Shown in pieces: positions 33,201 to 42,300 of a stretch of DNA of 64,000 bases (position 1 is the first letter of the stretch; each line of letters begins with the position of its first letter). The notes under the pieces were generated by a model. That model was given only the letters and a program-made list of their open reading frames with translations, had not been told where the DNA came from and searched no databases. This stretch comes from Verrucomicrobiaceae bacterium (GTDB lineage: Bacteria > Verrucomicrobiota > Verrucomicrobiia > Verrucomicrobiales > Verrucomicrobiaceae). The stretch is taken from contig CANIBP010000006.1 of assembly GCA_947466075.1 (NCBI GenBank), forward strand, positions 62,001 to 126,000. The letters run 5' to 3'. A program made the translations under genes and the position numbers.

Positions 33201-34729
33201 TCAAAGGAGAGGTAGGCGAGCTTGCCGCCACCTTTGACATCAATCGTGAGCGAATCGCCAGCGGCCACATTCTTCAGCTCGAACACCGCTTTGCGTCCTT
33301 CATCGAGCAATTGCAGCGTGAAGTCACCGAGACGATCTGAGAAGCCCCGACGGCTCCACAGGCTGATTGCATCCACTTGTTGTGCAGAACCAAGATCGAC
33401 CTCCCACCAGGGATTCGGTTGGTTCTCCTGCGTGTGCGTCATGCCATTCCCATAGTTCGGGTTTTTGTCGCCATCCATCGCACGATTTGCGTCGCCACCA
33501 TTCCGCGTCGTCGATTGCGTGGCCTTGCCGCCCTTCGCGATGTTCTTGCCACCGCTCATGATTTCGATCTCAGCGATTTGCAGGCACTCCTTTTCGCCGG
33601 GAATCTCGATGCGGACAAAACGGGCTGGCTTGCTTGTTGCGAGTGATGGTTTGGCCGATTCGTCGGTTTTAGCAGCCTGTTTCTCGGCCTTTTTCTCCGT
33701 CCTCTCTTCCTTCTTCGACTTCGCGGGTCCCTGCGTGTTGTTATTCGCCGGGATCGGACTTTCAAAGCCTGCATACATCTCCGGCTTGATGCCACGTGCA
33801 TAAGCACCGCCACCAAAGGTGTTCGGTTTCGCCGCACCGACAAATGCGACGTTTAGATCCGTTTTGATCGCGTCTTCCAGACCCACGGCCCAGAAACAAC
33901 TGTTCACCATCATGCGTCGATAGCCTTCGTTCGTGATGTCCTCTGATGTTCCGTAAAGGGAGGTTAAAACGCGGCCTACTTTGCCCGAAGCGCTTTTATA
34001 AGAGCGTGTCCACTCGCTTGGCTGCGGCGGCTGTGTCTTTGATGCAGGTGAATCCTGTGTCATGCCATCCAGCGGCTGCGCCATCGTCAAAATATCGCCA
34101 TCGGTCGGTTTGCCGACGTAACCACCTGCCTGCACCCAAATGTCCTTCACGCCGCGAAGGATCGGATGCGCCGCTTTGTCAGGTATAATGGCGATGCTTG
34201 TGCTCTGAACATGATTTTTGCCGTAATGGCCAACCCAAGTCTGCCCGAGCACCTGATGACCGAAACCGGACTCGTAACCCGCGACTTTGGAATTGTAGTC
34301 ATACTTGGCATAAGGCTCTGGCGTGCCTTTGAAGGCATGTGTGGCCGTGCGCATACCGATGACTGGCCCACCGCGATTGAGATAAGCATCGAGGTGCTTC
34401 ATCTGCTCAGGCGGTAGGCCCTGAAAGCGCAGAAAGACGACGGCGAGATCCGCGGAGTCGAGCGCCTCCATGCCAGGAATGTTCTGCGGCTCACCCGCAG
34501 CGATGTTGCCCTCCGGGTCGATGTCAAAAAGCACCGTGCATTTAAAACCATGATGCTTTGCCAAAATACGTGCGATAGCAGGCAGCGTTTCTTCGGAGCG
34601 ATACTCATGATCCCCGGCCAAAAAGACGATGTGTTTGCCTTTGCCTGGCCCTTCCGTGCCTTCATAAACGAGTGGTGCAGCACTCGCGAAGGTAGCGAGG
34701 GAGATTAGGGTGGGGAGGATGTGTTTCAT
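30239..34729 (-). CDS. Giant exported fusion: ThuA, F5/8-type C, SGNH-like, PVC-type dehydrogenase, azurin-like cupredoxin
   Basis: This 1496-residue protein begins with a signal peptide (MKHILPTLISLATFASA). A ThuA domain (about 30-290) has GPVIGMRTATHAF. After a Lys-rich linker comes an F5/8 type C (discoidin-like) domain (about 368-500; NPWWEVDLGSAQQVDAISLW). The SGNH-like domain (about 555-750) has GNG in place of GDS. The PVC-type dehydrogenase propeller spans about 865-1235, followed by short HEAT-like helices. The tail (about 1385-1496) is a cupredoxin with His1414, Cys1480, His1485 and Met1489 in LMCSFPGHSIIM, the azurin/auracyanin ligand set. No CxxCH is present, so the copper domain seems to replace the cytochrome of its relatives. 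The ATG at 34729 starts the signal; 34783 is an unlikely upstream start. Confidence 0.93.
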   Translation of the reverse strand: MKHILPTLISLATFASAAPLVYEGTEGPGKGKHIVFLAGDHEYRSEETLPAIARILAKHHGFKCTVLFDIDPEGNIAAGEPQNIPGMEALDSADLAVVFLRFQGLPPEQMKHLDAYLNRGGPVIGMRTATHAFKGTPEPYAKYDYNSKVAGYESGFGHQVLGQTWVGHYGKNHVQSTSIAIIPDKAAHPILRGVKDIWVQAGGYVGKPTDGDILTMAQPLDGMTQDSPASKTQPPQPSEWTRSYKSASGKVGRVLTSLYGTSEDITNEGYRRMMVNSCFWAVGLEDAIKTDLNVAFVGAAKPNTFGGGAYARGIKPEMYAGFESPIPANNNTQGPAKSKKEERTEKKAEKQAAKTDESAKPSLATSKPARFVRIEIPGEKECLQIAEIEIMSGGKNIAKGGKATQSTTRNGGDANRAMDGDKNPNYGNGMTHTQENQPNPWWEVDLGSAQQVDAISLWSRRGFSDRLGDFTLQLLDEGRKAVFELKNVAAGDSLTIDVKGGGKLAYLSFDGKPGKPAEKGSSGGGKRSAPSGPPEPPLADVPVGYKDPMPFAFSKGDTVAILGNGLPERMQHDGWMETVLQSALPEQNVRFRNMSTSGDRPNSYPRSPGQISMVTYLQHVKADVVFGFFGYNESYDNKPEEYKAQLIEFVKKTRGTKPNGKSFPRIVLFSPIAHEDTRNANVPDGKAHNAQLEAYTKATEAAAKEAGVAFVDLYHPSLEMFKASKEPLTINGVHLTDEGERQLAEVIAKGLLGKQVTASASMEPLREAVVDKSTHWYHRYHASDGNDVWGSRSTLSFSDGQTNGVVLQHELSMLDVMTANRDERVWARINGGDKKIDDSNVPKPIPVKSNVGGGSKSSSAVKEGLLTYVSGEEAIKHMAVKKGFEVHLFADEVMFPQIANPVQIQFDVKGRLWVAAWADYPKWEPLKESKDALLIVHDDNNDGKADRVTEFAKVNNPLGFEFWNGGVLVTRQSEILFLKDTDGDDKADVSIIMLQGLDSSDTHHGANNLIYGPDGGIYWQSGVFMQHNHEHPWGPALQATSSAMYRFDPRRFTISKHADNSPNPHGISFDSWGYHYATDGTGGRAYQVRPEGSSFKMYELLKKEVRPVTASEIVSSTHFPADMQGDFLICNVIGFLGVKEYHLERDGDKATVWGEPNGDELSVKVTQADGTITEETSRGFLMSGDKNFRPSDAVFAPDGSLYLADWHNVIIGHMQHNVRDPNRDHAHGRIYRITATGRELQKPVAISGQPIPALLDVLKHPTDSIRQRARIELSSRDSKEVIAATKAWVKQFDATKKEDAHPLLEALWLSSQHNIRNVELLGQLMKSPEPHARNAAQVIQHLWYNVEASFHGGVIAGDVEEKTQKSGILSDTPELTTIRIATVKERMMYDVKDLTVKPNKKVKLTFVNEDFMPHNLLLVQPGKIDEIANQALIMGAKGFETGFIPENKNIIWHSKLLDAGKEEVIEFTTPTAPGDYPLMCSFPGHSIIMRGVLHVK

Positions 34730-34784
34730 TGAGTTGGGTGTTGGAAAGGGGTGATTGGTGTTCTGGAAATGGCTGAATAGCACT

Positions 34785-36251
34785 TCAGGCGAGGACGGCT
34801 TTCACGACCTTGGCGGGATCGACGCCAGTTAGCTTAAAGTCGAGACCTTGCGCTCGGAAAGTGAAGCGCTCGTGATCGATGCCAAGCAGGTGCATGATGG
34901 TGGCGTGGAAGTCGCGCACGTGGACAGGGTCTTTGACGATGTTGTAGCTGAAATCGTCGGTTTCACCGTAAATGGTGCCACCTTTGACGCCGCCACCCGC
35001 CATCCACATGGTGAAGCATCGCGGATGGTGATCGCGGCCGTAGTTCTCTTTCGAGAGTCCGCCTTGAGAGTAGATCGTGCGGCCAAACTCACCACCCCAG
35101 ATGATGAGCGTGTCTTCAAAGAGGCCGCGCTGCTTGAGATCCTCGATCAAACCGTGAGTGGCTTGATCGATGTCGAGACATTGCGTCGGTAGCTTGCCGC
35201 CGACATTGCCGTGCTGATCCCAGCCATTGAGATAAATCTGCACGAAGCGCACACCGCGCTCGGTGAGTCGGCGGGCCATGAGCGCGCTGTTGGCAAAGCT
35301 GCCGGGCTTGCGTGCGGTCTCGCCGTAGAGCTTGAAGGTGTGATCGGGTTCCTTGCTGATATCGGTCAAATCGGGCACGCTGGCTTGCATGCGGAAGGCC
35401 ATCTCGTATTGCTGGATGCGCACGTTGGTGTCTGGATCGCCCAGACTTTGATACGCCATCTGATTGAGCTGATTGATGCCATCGAGCTGCTTGCGGCGCA
35501 TCTGCGGCGTGACGCCGTCGGGATTGTTGATGTAGAGAATGGGATCACCTGCACTGCGGAAGCTCACGCCTGCATGCTCGCCCGGCAGAAAGCCGCTGGA
35601 CCATAGCTTTCCTGAGATGGCCTGAATGGCACCGCCTTGTGAGGGCTCGGCAATGAGCACAACGAAAGCCGGGAGATTCTGATTCACGGATCCGAGGCCA
35701 TAGCTGAGCCAAGAGCCGATGCAGGCACGTCCGGCGACCTGCGAGCCAGTCTGCATGGCGGTGATCGCGGGCTCGTGATTGATCGCCTCTGTGTTCATTG
35801 AGCGGATGAAGGCCATGTCATCGACGGACTTCGCCGTATAAGGCAGCAACTCCTGATTCATCCACAGGCCGCACTTGCCCGCCTGACTGAACTTCCATTT
35901 AGATGGGGCTACAGGAAAGCGCGCCTGTCCGCTGGTCATGCCAGTGAGACGCTGGCCATTGCGGATGCTGTCTGGCAGATCCTTGTCATACATCTCGACC
36001 ATCTTTGGTTTATGATCGTAGAGATCGATCTGCGAAGGGCCGCCAACCATGTGCAGGTAGATGATGTTCTTCGCCTTTGCTGGCCAATGCGGCAGCGCAG
36101 GCTTGCTCGAGCTCGCGAAACTCTCGCCCATGAGAGAACTGAGTGCTGCGGCACCGACAACACTGCCACCACGGCCAAAGAGCTGGCGGCGCGTGAGTTC
36201 CAGACGTGTCTCGTGCGGCAGATGATCAAAGAGATGGGAGTTGCAGGTCAT
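34785..36251 (-). CDS. DUF1501 family exported protein
   Basis: The 488-residue protein has a twin-arginine-like start (LELTRRQLFGRGGSVVGAAALSSLMG). The DUF1501 body includes NIIYLHMVGGPSQIDLYDHKPKM, FIRSMNTEAINHEPAI, IWGGEFGRTIYS, GRDHHPRCFTMWMAGGGVKGG and the C-terminal LLGIDHERFTFRAQGLDFKLTGV. This subgroup is the same as the protein at 61996-63408 and distinct from the left-hand DUF1501 paralogues. It lies 6 bases downstream of the DUF1549/DUF1553 gene, so the two are surely one transcript. It is followed 55 bases later by the cupredoxin-tailed giant gene. The reaction is unknown for this family. Confidence 0.93.
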   Translation of the reverse strand: MTCNSHLFDHLPHETRLELTRRQLFGRGGSVVGAAALSSLMGESFASSSKPALPHWPAKAKNIIYLHMVGGPSQIDLYDHKPKMVEMYDKDLPDSIRNGQRLTGMTSGQARFPVAPSKWKFSQAGKCGLWMNQELLPYTAKSVDDMAFIRSMNTEAINHEPAITAMQTGSQVAGRACIGSWLSYGLGSVNQNLPAFVVLIAEPSQGGAIQAISGKLWSSGFLPGEHAGVSFRSAGDPILYINNPDGVTPQMRRKQLDGINQLNQMAYQSLGDPDTNVRIQQYEMAFRMQASVPDLTDISKEPDHTFKLYGETARKPGSFANSALMARRLTERGVRFVQIYLNGWDQHGNVGGKLPTQCLDIDQATHGLIEDLKQRGLFEDTLIIWGGEFGRTIYSQGGLSKENYGRDHHPRCFTMWMAGGGVKGGTIYGETDDFSYNIVKDPVHVRDFHATIMHLLGIDHERFTFRAQGLDFKLTGVDPAKVVKAVLA

Positions 36252-36257
36252 GGCGTG

Positions 36258-39113
36258 TTATTTGTTCAGCGCTTCGTCCAGGTTGAGCAGTTGGCTGGCG
36301 ATCATGCCGTAGGCGGCGAGTTTGGGAGCAGGAAGGCTGGCATCGGCCTTGGTCTCGCCGATGTTGAGGAATGCGGTGGCACGCTCGGGATGCGCGGTGA
36401 ATTCGGTCTCGAGATCCGCGAGCGTAGCATTCACGACTTTCGTTTCGGCATCGCTCAGCGGACGCAAGAGCACGCGTGAGGCGAGTTCGGTGATGATTGC
36501 GGGCGCGTCCTTCTTTTGTTTCATCACGGCTTCAGCCAAACGACGTGCCGCTTCAACAAATTGTGGGTCATTCAGCGTCACGAGAGCCTGAAGCGGTGTG
36601 TTGGTGCGTTCACGGCGCACGGTGCAAACTTCACGCGTTGGGGCGTTGAAGACTTCCATGTTTGGCGATGGAGCCTGACGCTTCCAGAAGTTGTAAATCG
36701 TGCGGCGATAGAGGTTCTCGCCTTTGTCCTGCGTGTAGCGTGAGCCGTGAAGGCCGACGACTTCCCAGATGTTGCTCGGTTGATATGGCTTGGTGCCGGG
36801 ACCGCCCATTTTGGGCAGCAGCGTGCCACCCACTGCCAGCGCATAATCGCGGATCATCTCCGCATCCATGCGGAAGCGTGGTCCACGCGAAAGCAGTCGG
36901 TTTTGTGGATCGCGCGCGAGTTTTTCGGGTGTGATCTTGCTGGCCTGACGATACGTCGAGGAAGTGACCATCAGCGTGAAGAGTTTCTTCACATCCCAGC
37001 CGGACTCACGAAACTCCACCGCCAGCCAATCGAGCAGTTCAGGGTTTGACGGAAGCTCGCCCTGCGAACCAAAGTCCTCCGCCGTGCGCACGAGCCCTGT
37101 GCCGAAAAGCTCCTGCCAGAAGCGATTAACCGTCACTCGCGCGGATAGCGGGTTCTGCGGCGACACAAGCCAATGCGCGAGGCCGAGGCGATTCTTCGGC
37201 GCATCCTTCGGCATCTCGTGCAGCGCACTGAAGCCTGTTGGCGTGACTTTTTCGCCCACTTTGTCATAAGCGCCGCGCATGAGGATGTTGGCCATCGCCT
37301 CACCCTGTTTTTCTTCCTGAATGTGTGTCAGCGTTGATCTCGATCGGATCGCCGCGTCTTCCGCAGTCAGTGCATCGATCTGCACTACGAGTTCCATGGA
37401 TGGCTCATCCACGCTGCGGAAGTAGAAGTCGGTAAGTTCGGTCTTCTGCTTTGGATTTCGCTTATCGAGTGCGATGGCGACTGTTTTGCGCAAGCGAGCC
37501 TCATCATTCAACGAGAGCGCGTCGGCTTTGCTGAGCGTGCGAGTGTAGATCTTTAAATCGGTTGCTCCTTCGAGTGGCTCTTTGGCCGTCATCTTGCCCT
37601 TGCGGTCGGATTCGGCCTCTTTGCCGTCGAGGTAGAGCACGATGCCATTTTTTCCGTCAAAGCTGGCCATGAGGTGCTGCTCTTTGCCGGGTGTGATGAC
37701 ATCGCGCTTCGAGATGGCGATCAGCTTGCCTGCTTGCAGTCCAAACTTTTTGCCTTGCACAAACAATTGGCCAGCGATGACTCCGTCTTTGCTCGTCTTC
37801 ACGCGTGCGGCCACCGAGAAAGGCTTCGCGGCATCGACCTTGTCCACCAGCGCTTCTGCGCTGATGCCGAACTTCTCTGGAGTGACAATGCCGGCCCACG
37901 TTTCAGCATCCTTAGCGGCATCACGGCGGCGTTGGGTCAATGCGGCGTTGGCATTGGCGATGAGCTTTGGCAATTCAGCGAAGCGCTTCTCGTCCTTCGA
38001 ATCCGGCAGGTAGATAATCGGCTTCGTGTCCTTCACATTACCATCCATGGCACCCTGCGTGGTGTTTCGGAAGTAGGCGGCCATCGAATAGAAGTCCTTT
38101 TGCGTGATCGGGTCAAACTTGTGGTCGTGGCAGGCGGCGCAGTTCGCCGTGAGGCCCAGCCAGACCCAGGAAGTCGTCGTCACGCGGTCATTGGCATACA
38201 TCGCCAGATTTTCGTCAGCGATGGTGCCACCCTCGGCGGTGGTGATGTTGCAGCGATGGAAGCCCGTGGCGATCAATTGCTCGCGCGTTGGGTTTGGCAG
38301 CAGATCGCCCGCGATTTGCTCCACCGTGAAAGCATCAAAGCGCATGTTCTTATTGAAGGCACTGATCACCCAATCGCGATACGGCCACATCTCGCGGTAT
38401 GCGTCATGATGAATCCCATGCGTGTCGCCATAGCGTGCCGCATCCAGCCAGTAGCGTCCACGGTGCTCGCCCCACTGCTGTGAGTCCATGAGCCGCTTCA
38501 CCAGCTTTTCATAAGCATCCGGCGACTTGTCCTTCACAAAGGCCTCCACCTCTTCGGGCTTCGGTGGCAACCCGGTCATATCCAGCGACAAGCGCCGCGC
38601 CAAAGTCCGACGGTCAGCCTCCGCCGCTGGCTGCAGGTCCACTTCTTCCAGTCCGGCGAGAACAAACGCATCAATCGGGTTCCGCACCCAGCCCGCTGTC
38701 TTTACCGCTGGCAAAGTCGCGCGCTGTGGCGGCTCAAACGCCCAATGTTTCTCATACACCGCACCCTCAGCCACCCAGCGCTTCAAGATCACCTTCTGAG
38801 CCTCACTGATCTTCTTGTGCGACTTCGTTGGCGGCATGATCTCGTCTTCATCATTGCTCAAAATGCGGGCCACGAGCGCGCTCTCGTCAACCTTGCCCGG
38901 CACAATGGCTGTATCGCCCGATTTTGCCGGTTTGATCGCCGCCTCACGCAAATCGAGCCGCAATTCGGCTTTGCGATTGCCTTTGTCAGGCCCATGGCAG
39001 GCAAAACAGTTATCCGACAGGATCGGTCGGATGTCGCGATTGTAGCGCAGCGAGTCAGCCGCAGATGCCGCACGCAGCGACATCAAAAAGCAGACGATGT
39101 AAATGAACTTCAT
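36258..39113 (-). CDS. DUF1549/DUF1553 exported cytochrome with LamG-like domain
   Basis: The 951-residue protein has a signal peptide (MKFIYIVCFLMSLRAASA). A PSCyt1 cytochrome c domain has CFACH (36-40) and the downstream ESALVARILSNDEDEIMPP. DUF1549 (about 143-350) includes RRLSLDMTGLPPKPEEVEAF and a second haem motif CAACH (325-329). A LamG/concanavalin-like insert (about 415-560; VLYLDGKEAESDRKG) may bind glycans. DUF1553 (about 615-900) has NRFWQELFGTGLVRTAEDFG and ends in TPLQALVTLNDPQFVEAARRLAE. It precedes its usual DUF1501 partner by 6 bases. It is a likely periplasmic multihaem protein; no enzymatic activity is established. Confidence 0.93.
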   Translation of the reverse strand: MKFIYIVCFLMSLRAASAADSLRYNRDIRPILSDNCFACHGPDKGNRKAELRLDLREAAIKPAKSGDTAIVPGKVDESALVARILSNDEDEIMPPTKSHKKISEAQKVILKRWVAEGAVYEKHWAFEPPQRATLPAVKTAGWVRNPIDAFVLAGLEEVDLQPAAEADRRTLARRLSLDMTGLPPKPEEVEAFVKDKSPDAYEKLVKRLMDSQQWGEHRGRYWLDAARYGDTHGIHHDAYREMWPYRDWVISAFNKNMRFDAFTVEQIAGDLLPNPTREQLIATGFHRCNITTAEGGTIADENLAMYANDRVTTTSWVWLGLTANCAACHDHKFDPITQKDFYSMAAYFRNTTQGAMDGNVKDTKPIIYLPDSKDEKRFAELPKLIANANAALTQRRRDAAKDAETWAGIVTPEKFGISAEALVDKVDAAKPFSVAARVKTSKDGVIAGQLFVQGKKFGLQAGKLIAISKRDVITPGKEQHLMASFDGKNGIVLYLDGKEAESDRKGKMTAKEPLEGATDLKIYTRTLSKADALSLNDEARLRKTVAIALDKRNPKQKTELTDFYFRSVDEPSMELVVQIDALTAEDAAIRSRSTLTHIQEEKQGEAMANILMRGAYDKVGEKVTPTGFSALHEMPKDAPKNRLGLAHWLVSPQNPLSARVTVNRFWQELFGTGLVRTAEDFGSQGELPSNPELLDWLAVEFRESGWDVKKLFTLMVTSSTYRQASKITPEKLARDPQNRLLSRGPRFRMDAEMIRDYALAVGGTLLPKMGGPGTKPYQPSNIWEVVGLHGSRYTQDKGENLYRRTIYNFWKRQAPSPNMEVFNAPTREVCTVRRERTNTPLQALVTLNDPQFVEAARRLAEAVMKQKKDAPAIITELASRVLLRPLSDAETKVVNATLADLETEFTAHPERATAFLNIGETKADASLPAPKLAAYGMIASQLLNLDEALNK

Positions 39114-39168
39114 GATTGAGAGAGGTGAGCCTCAGGTTTGAGGGGCAAATAGAACGCACATCGGACGC

Positions 39169-39321
39169 TCAATCATGCTGCGGAACACCTGCGGCGATGT
39201 TACCCTCTGGGTCGATGTCAAAGAGCTTACCCTTGCTAGGCCCTTCCGCGCTTTCCAAGACAAGCGGCGCGGCAGACGCGAACGAAACGAGGGCGAACGG
39301 GGCAAGGTGGATGCGCTTCAT
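39169..39321 (-). pseudogene. Relic of a ThuA-type gene (collapsed N-terminus)
   Basis: A 50-codon frame encodes a signal-like start MKRIHLAPFALVSFASAAPL, then VLESAEGPSKGK, then jumps to LFDIDPEGNIAAGVPQ and stops. The giant protein at 30239-34729 reads SFASAAPLVYEGTEGPGKGK... and, 35 residues further on, LFDIDPEGNIAAGEPQ. The relic is therefore the start of a paralogous ThuA gene with an internal in-frame deletion of the core strand and a truncated 3' end. DNA similarity is visible in both blocks. It lies between two intact genes of the same strand and is probably non-functional, unless it is exported as a tiny peptide. Confidence 0.75.
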
Positions 39322-39368
39322 GCAGTTGGGGAATAGGGTAGATCTAAAATGGGAGGCGGTTCTTGCGG

Positions 39369-42300
39369 TCAAAGGCTCTTCAAGTAAGCCACGATGTCCG
39401 CGATGCTCTGCTCGGTGAGGCCTAGCAATGTTGGCTCATACATGAGGCTGCGACCTTTGATCTTCTTGGTGCCGGCGATGCGCTTCTTCGGCACGGTTTG
39501 AACGATGCCACCCATGCACTTGATCAAAACGGGGTCGCCATTGGTGAGGACCATGCCGGTGATGACGAGGCCATCGGTGGTAGTGATCTCAGTGCCTTCA
39601 AAACCATGGGAGATGCCTTTGCTCGGCTCGGCGATGGACTGGATGAGCACGTCAGCGGTTTGTTGTTTGCCAAAGGTGGTGAGGTCGGGACCGAAGTCGA
39701 TGCCCTGCGTGCCGATGCGGTGGCAGGTGTAGCACGTGGCAATCGCGGTGGCACCGCGTTTGGCATCGCCTTGCAGCTTGGCGATGGCTTTGAGGTCGAA
39801 GGCTTTCGCATTCGCCGGAAGTGGCGGCAGCGGACTGGCGGTGAGCTTCACCTTGTCGGGATCGTAGATGCCGAGTGCTTTGAGGCTCTGCTCGATGCCG
39901 TAGGCCTTCCAATCATTGTTCTTGCGATTCATGAGCCACCACTTGGCCATCTCTTGCAGCGGAAAATCCTTCTTCTGGGCAAGTTCGATCACCACACCGG
40001 CAGCCTCGGGGCTTTGCGTGAAGGCGAGCGCCGTGAGCATGAGCTGACGCTGGTCTTTGCTGAGCTTGTCATCCAGCACGCGGGTCTTGAAGCCCTCCAC
40101 AGCCTCCGGTGGATGCAAACGCCAGGCGATGCGTGCAAAGGCGTCGTCCCACGCGGGCTTTAACGCGGCAAAGACCTGCGATTCCTTACCCTCGCTGCCG
40201 AGGCCGAGTGCGTCGAGATAGCTGCGGTCATTGCCATCAAATTGCTGCGCAATCTTTACCAGAATAGGCACGCTCTTCTCAGCAGGCACATCGCGCAACG
40301 TGAGCGCCACTTCGCGACGCACGGCTGCATCCGAATCGGCAGCCATTTTTGTCGCCATCGCGAGCACATCGTGATTCGCACGACGCAGCGCGCGATAAGC
40401 GACGAGTCGCTGCGTAGCATCCTTCGACTGCAACCACGGTTTCACCTTCGCGATGCCTTCATCGCCGAGTTGAGCGAGCAGCCAAGCGCCGCGTGCGGCG
40501 ATGAATGAATCGCTGTCTTCGAGCAAAGCGGCCACCGCAGGCACTGATTTGGCTCCAGCGGCTTTCAGGCGGGTGAAGCCGCTGTTGCGCACGTTCACGG
40601 CGGGGCTCTTCAGCGCGGCGATCTGGCCTTCGAAGGTGTTCAGATCGAGTTTGGGCACGACGCTCCTAAATCCCTTTGGCGCGATGCGGTAGATGGCTCC
40701 GGTAAAGCCATCATCTCGCGTGCCGTGACCACCGACGCGGGCATCAAACCAGTCGGCGACATACAAAGCGCCATCAGGGCCCACGCACACATCGCTGGGG
40801 CGGAATTTCGTCTTCAGTTCGTTGGTTTCCTTGCCACCGAGGAAATCACTGCCAGCCCATTGCTTCTCCTTGTTCGAAGTCATGAAGTCCATGCGCTCCA
40901 GTTTGAAGCCCGCGCCGTCAGCTTTTGGCAAGTAGCCGAAAATGACGTTCTTGCCCGCCTCGCACGCGAGCAACAAGCCGCGCCATTTTTCGCCGAGAAC
41001 GCCATTCTCATAAAAGGCCACGCCGGTAGGCGATCCGCCGCCATAGACATCGCCTGCGGGCATCGTGCCGGGGTCTTCCTGACGCCATTCGGCGGTCGGC
41101 GTATCCTGGCCGGGCCGTTTGTCCGCGCCCCAGGCACGCTGGCCGTCGGCACTGGCGAATCCGGCGTTGCCGCCCTCCAACACATGACTCACACGGCAGG
41201 CGGGCGGATCGTCGTTGTCGCTTTGGAAAAGATCGCCGTAGCTCGTAAGCGCCTGCTCGTAGCTGTTGCGGTAGTTGTGCCCGATGATGTTCACGTTCGA
41301 GCCATCGGAATTCATGCGTGCGCTGAAGCCGCCGATCCACACATGGCCGTCGTCGCTCTTCATGCCGGCGATGTTTTGCAGCTGATATGGACTGCCCATG
41401 CGGAAGGTTTTGCCGCTGCGGTCCGTGAACTCGGCACCGGTGTTGCCTTGATTGAAATACCACTGCCCATCCGGCCCGGCGGTGACGCTGTGCAGGCTGT
41501 GATCATGCTGGCGACCATTGAAGCCAGTGAGCAAGACCTCGCGCTTCTCCGGCTTCAAATCGCCATCGGCATCCGAATATACGAGCAAGTCCGGCGGCTG
41601 CGACACGACGACCTTTCCGTCGAGCACAGCGACTCCGAGTGGCGCTGCCAGCCCTGGCTCTTGCACAAACACGCTGCTCTTGTCCGCCTTGCCGTCGTGA
41701 TCCGTGTCTTCGAGCACGACAATGCGGTCGCCCTCTTTGCGCCGACTGCCTTCTCTGCGATAATTCACACCTTCCGCGACATACAAGCGACCCTGCGCGT
41801 CGAAGTCGATGTTCGTGGGATTGTAGAGCATCGGTGAGTTGGCCCACAGCGTCACTTCGAGGCCCTCCGGCACCGTGAGAAGCTCTGCGGGCACTAGCTG
41901 CGGCCCTTCGCTGAAGTTCGGCGGATTCGCGGCGGCCTTCGCCTCACGCGTGGCAGGCGCAGCGGTATAGACGAGGAACTTCACCTGCGCATCACTCGGC
42001 TTGCCACCGCGCGCCATGCCGCCATCATCAATCGCCACCTTCGCGGTGAAGCGCACCACGCCCGCAGGCAAATCATACGCGATGGCCGACGGCGCATGCG
42101 TGCCGATGCCGTTCGTGTAGGTCTGCTTATCCACGAGCATCGGCTTGCCGGTGTGATTCGTGCCGATGCGAGTGCGGCCAAAGCCCGCGTCATCGCCCTT
42201 CCATTTCAGCGTGGCGAGATCGACCGCTTTGCCATCGGCCATGATGAGCTTGGGTTCGATCCAGTTTGACCAATCGCAACTCTTCGAGCCTTCATCCGAA

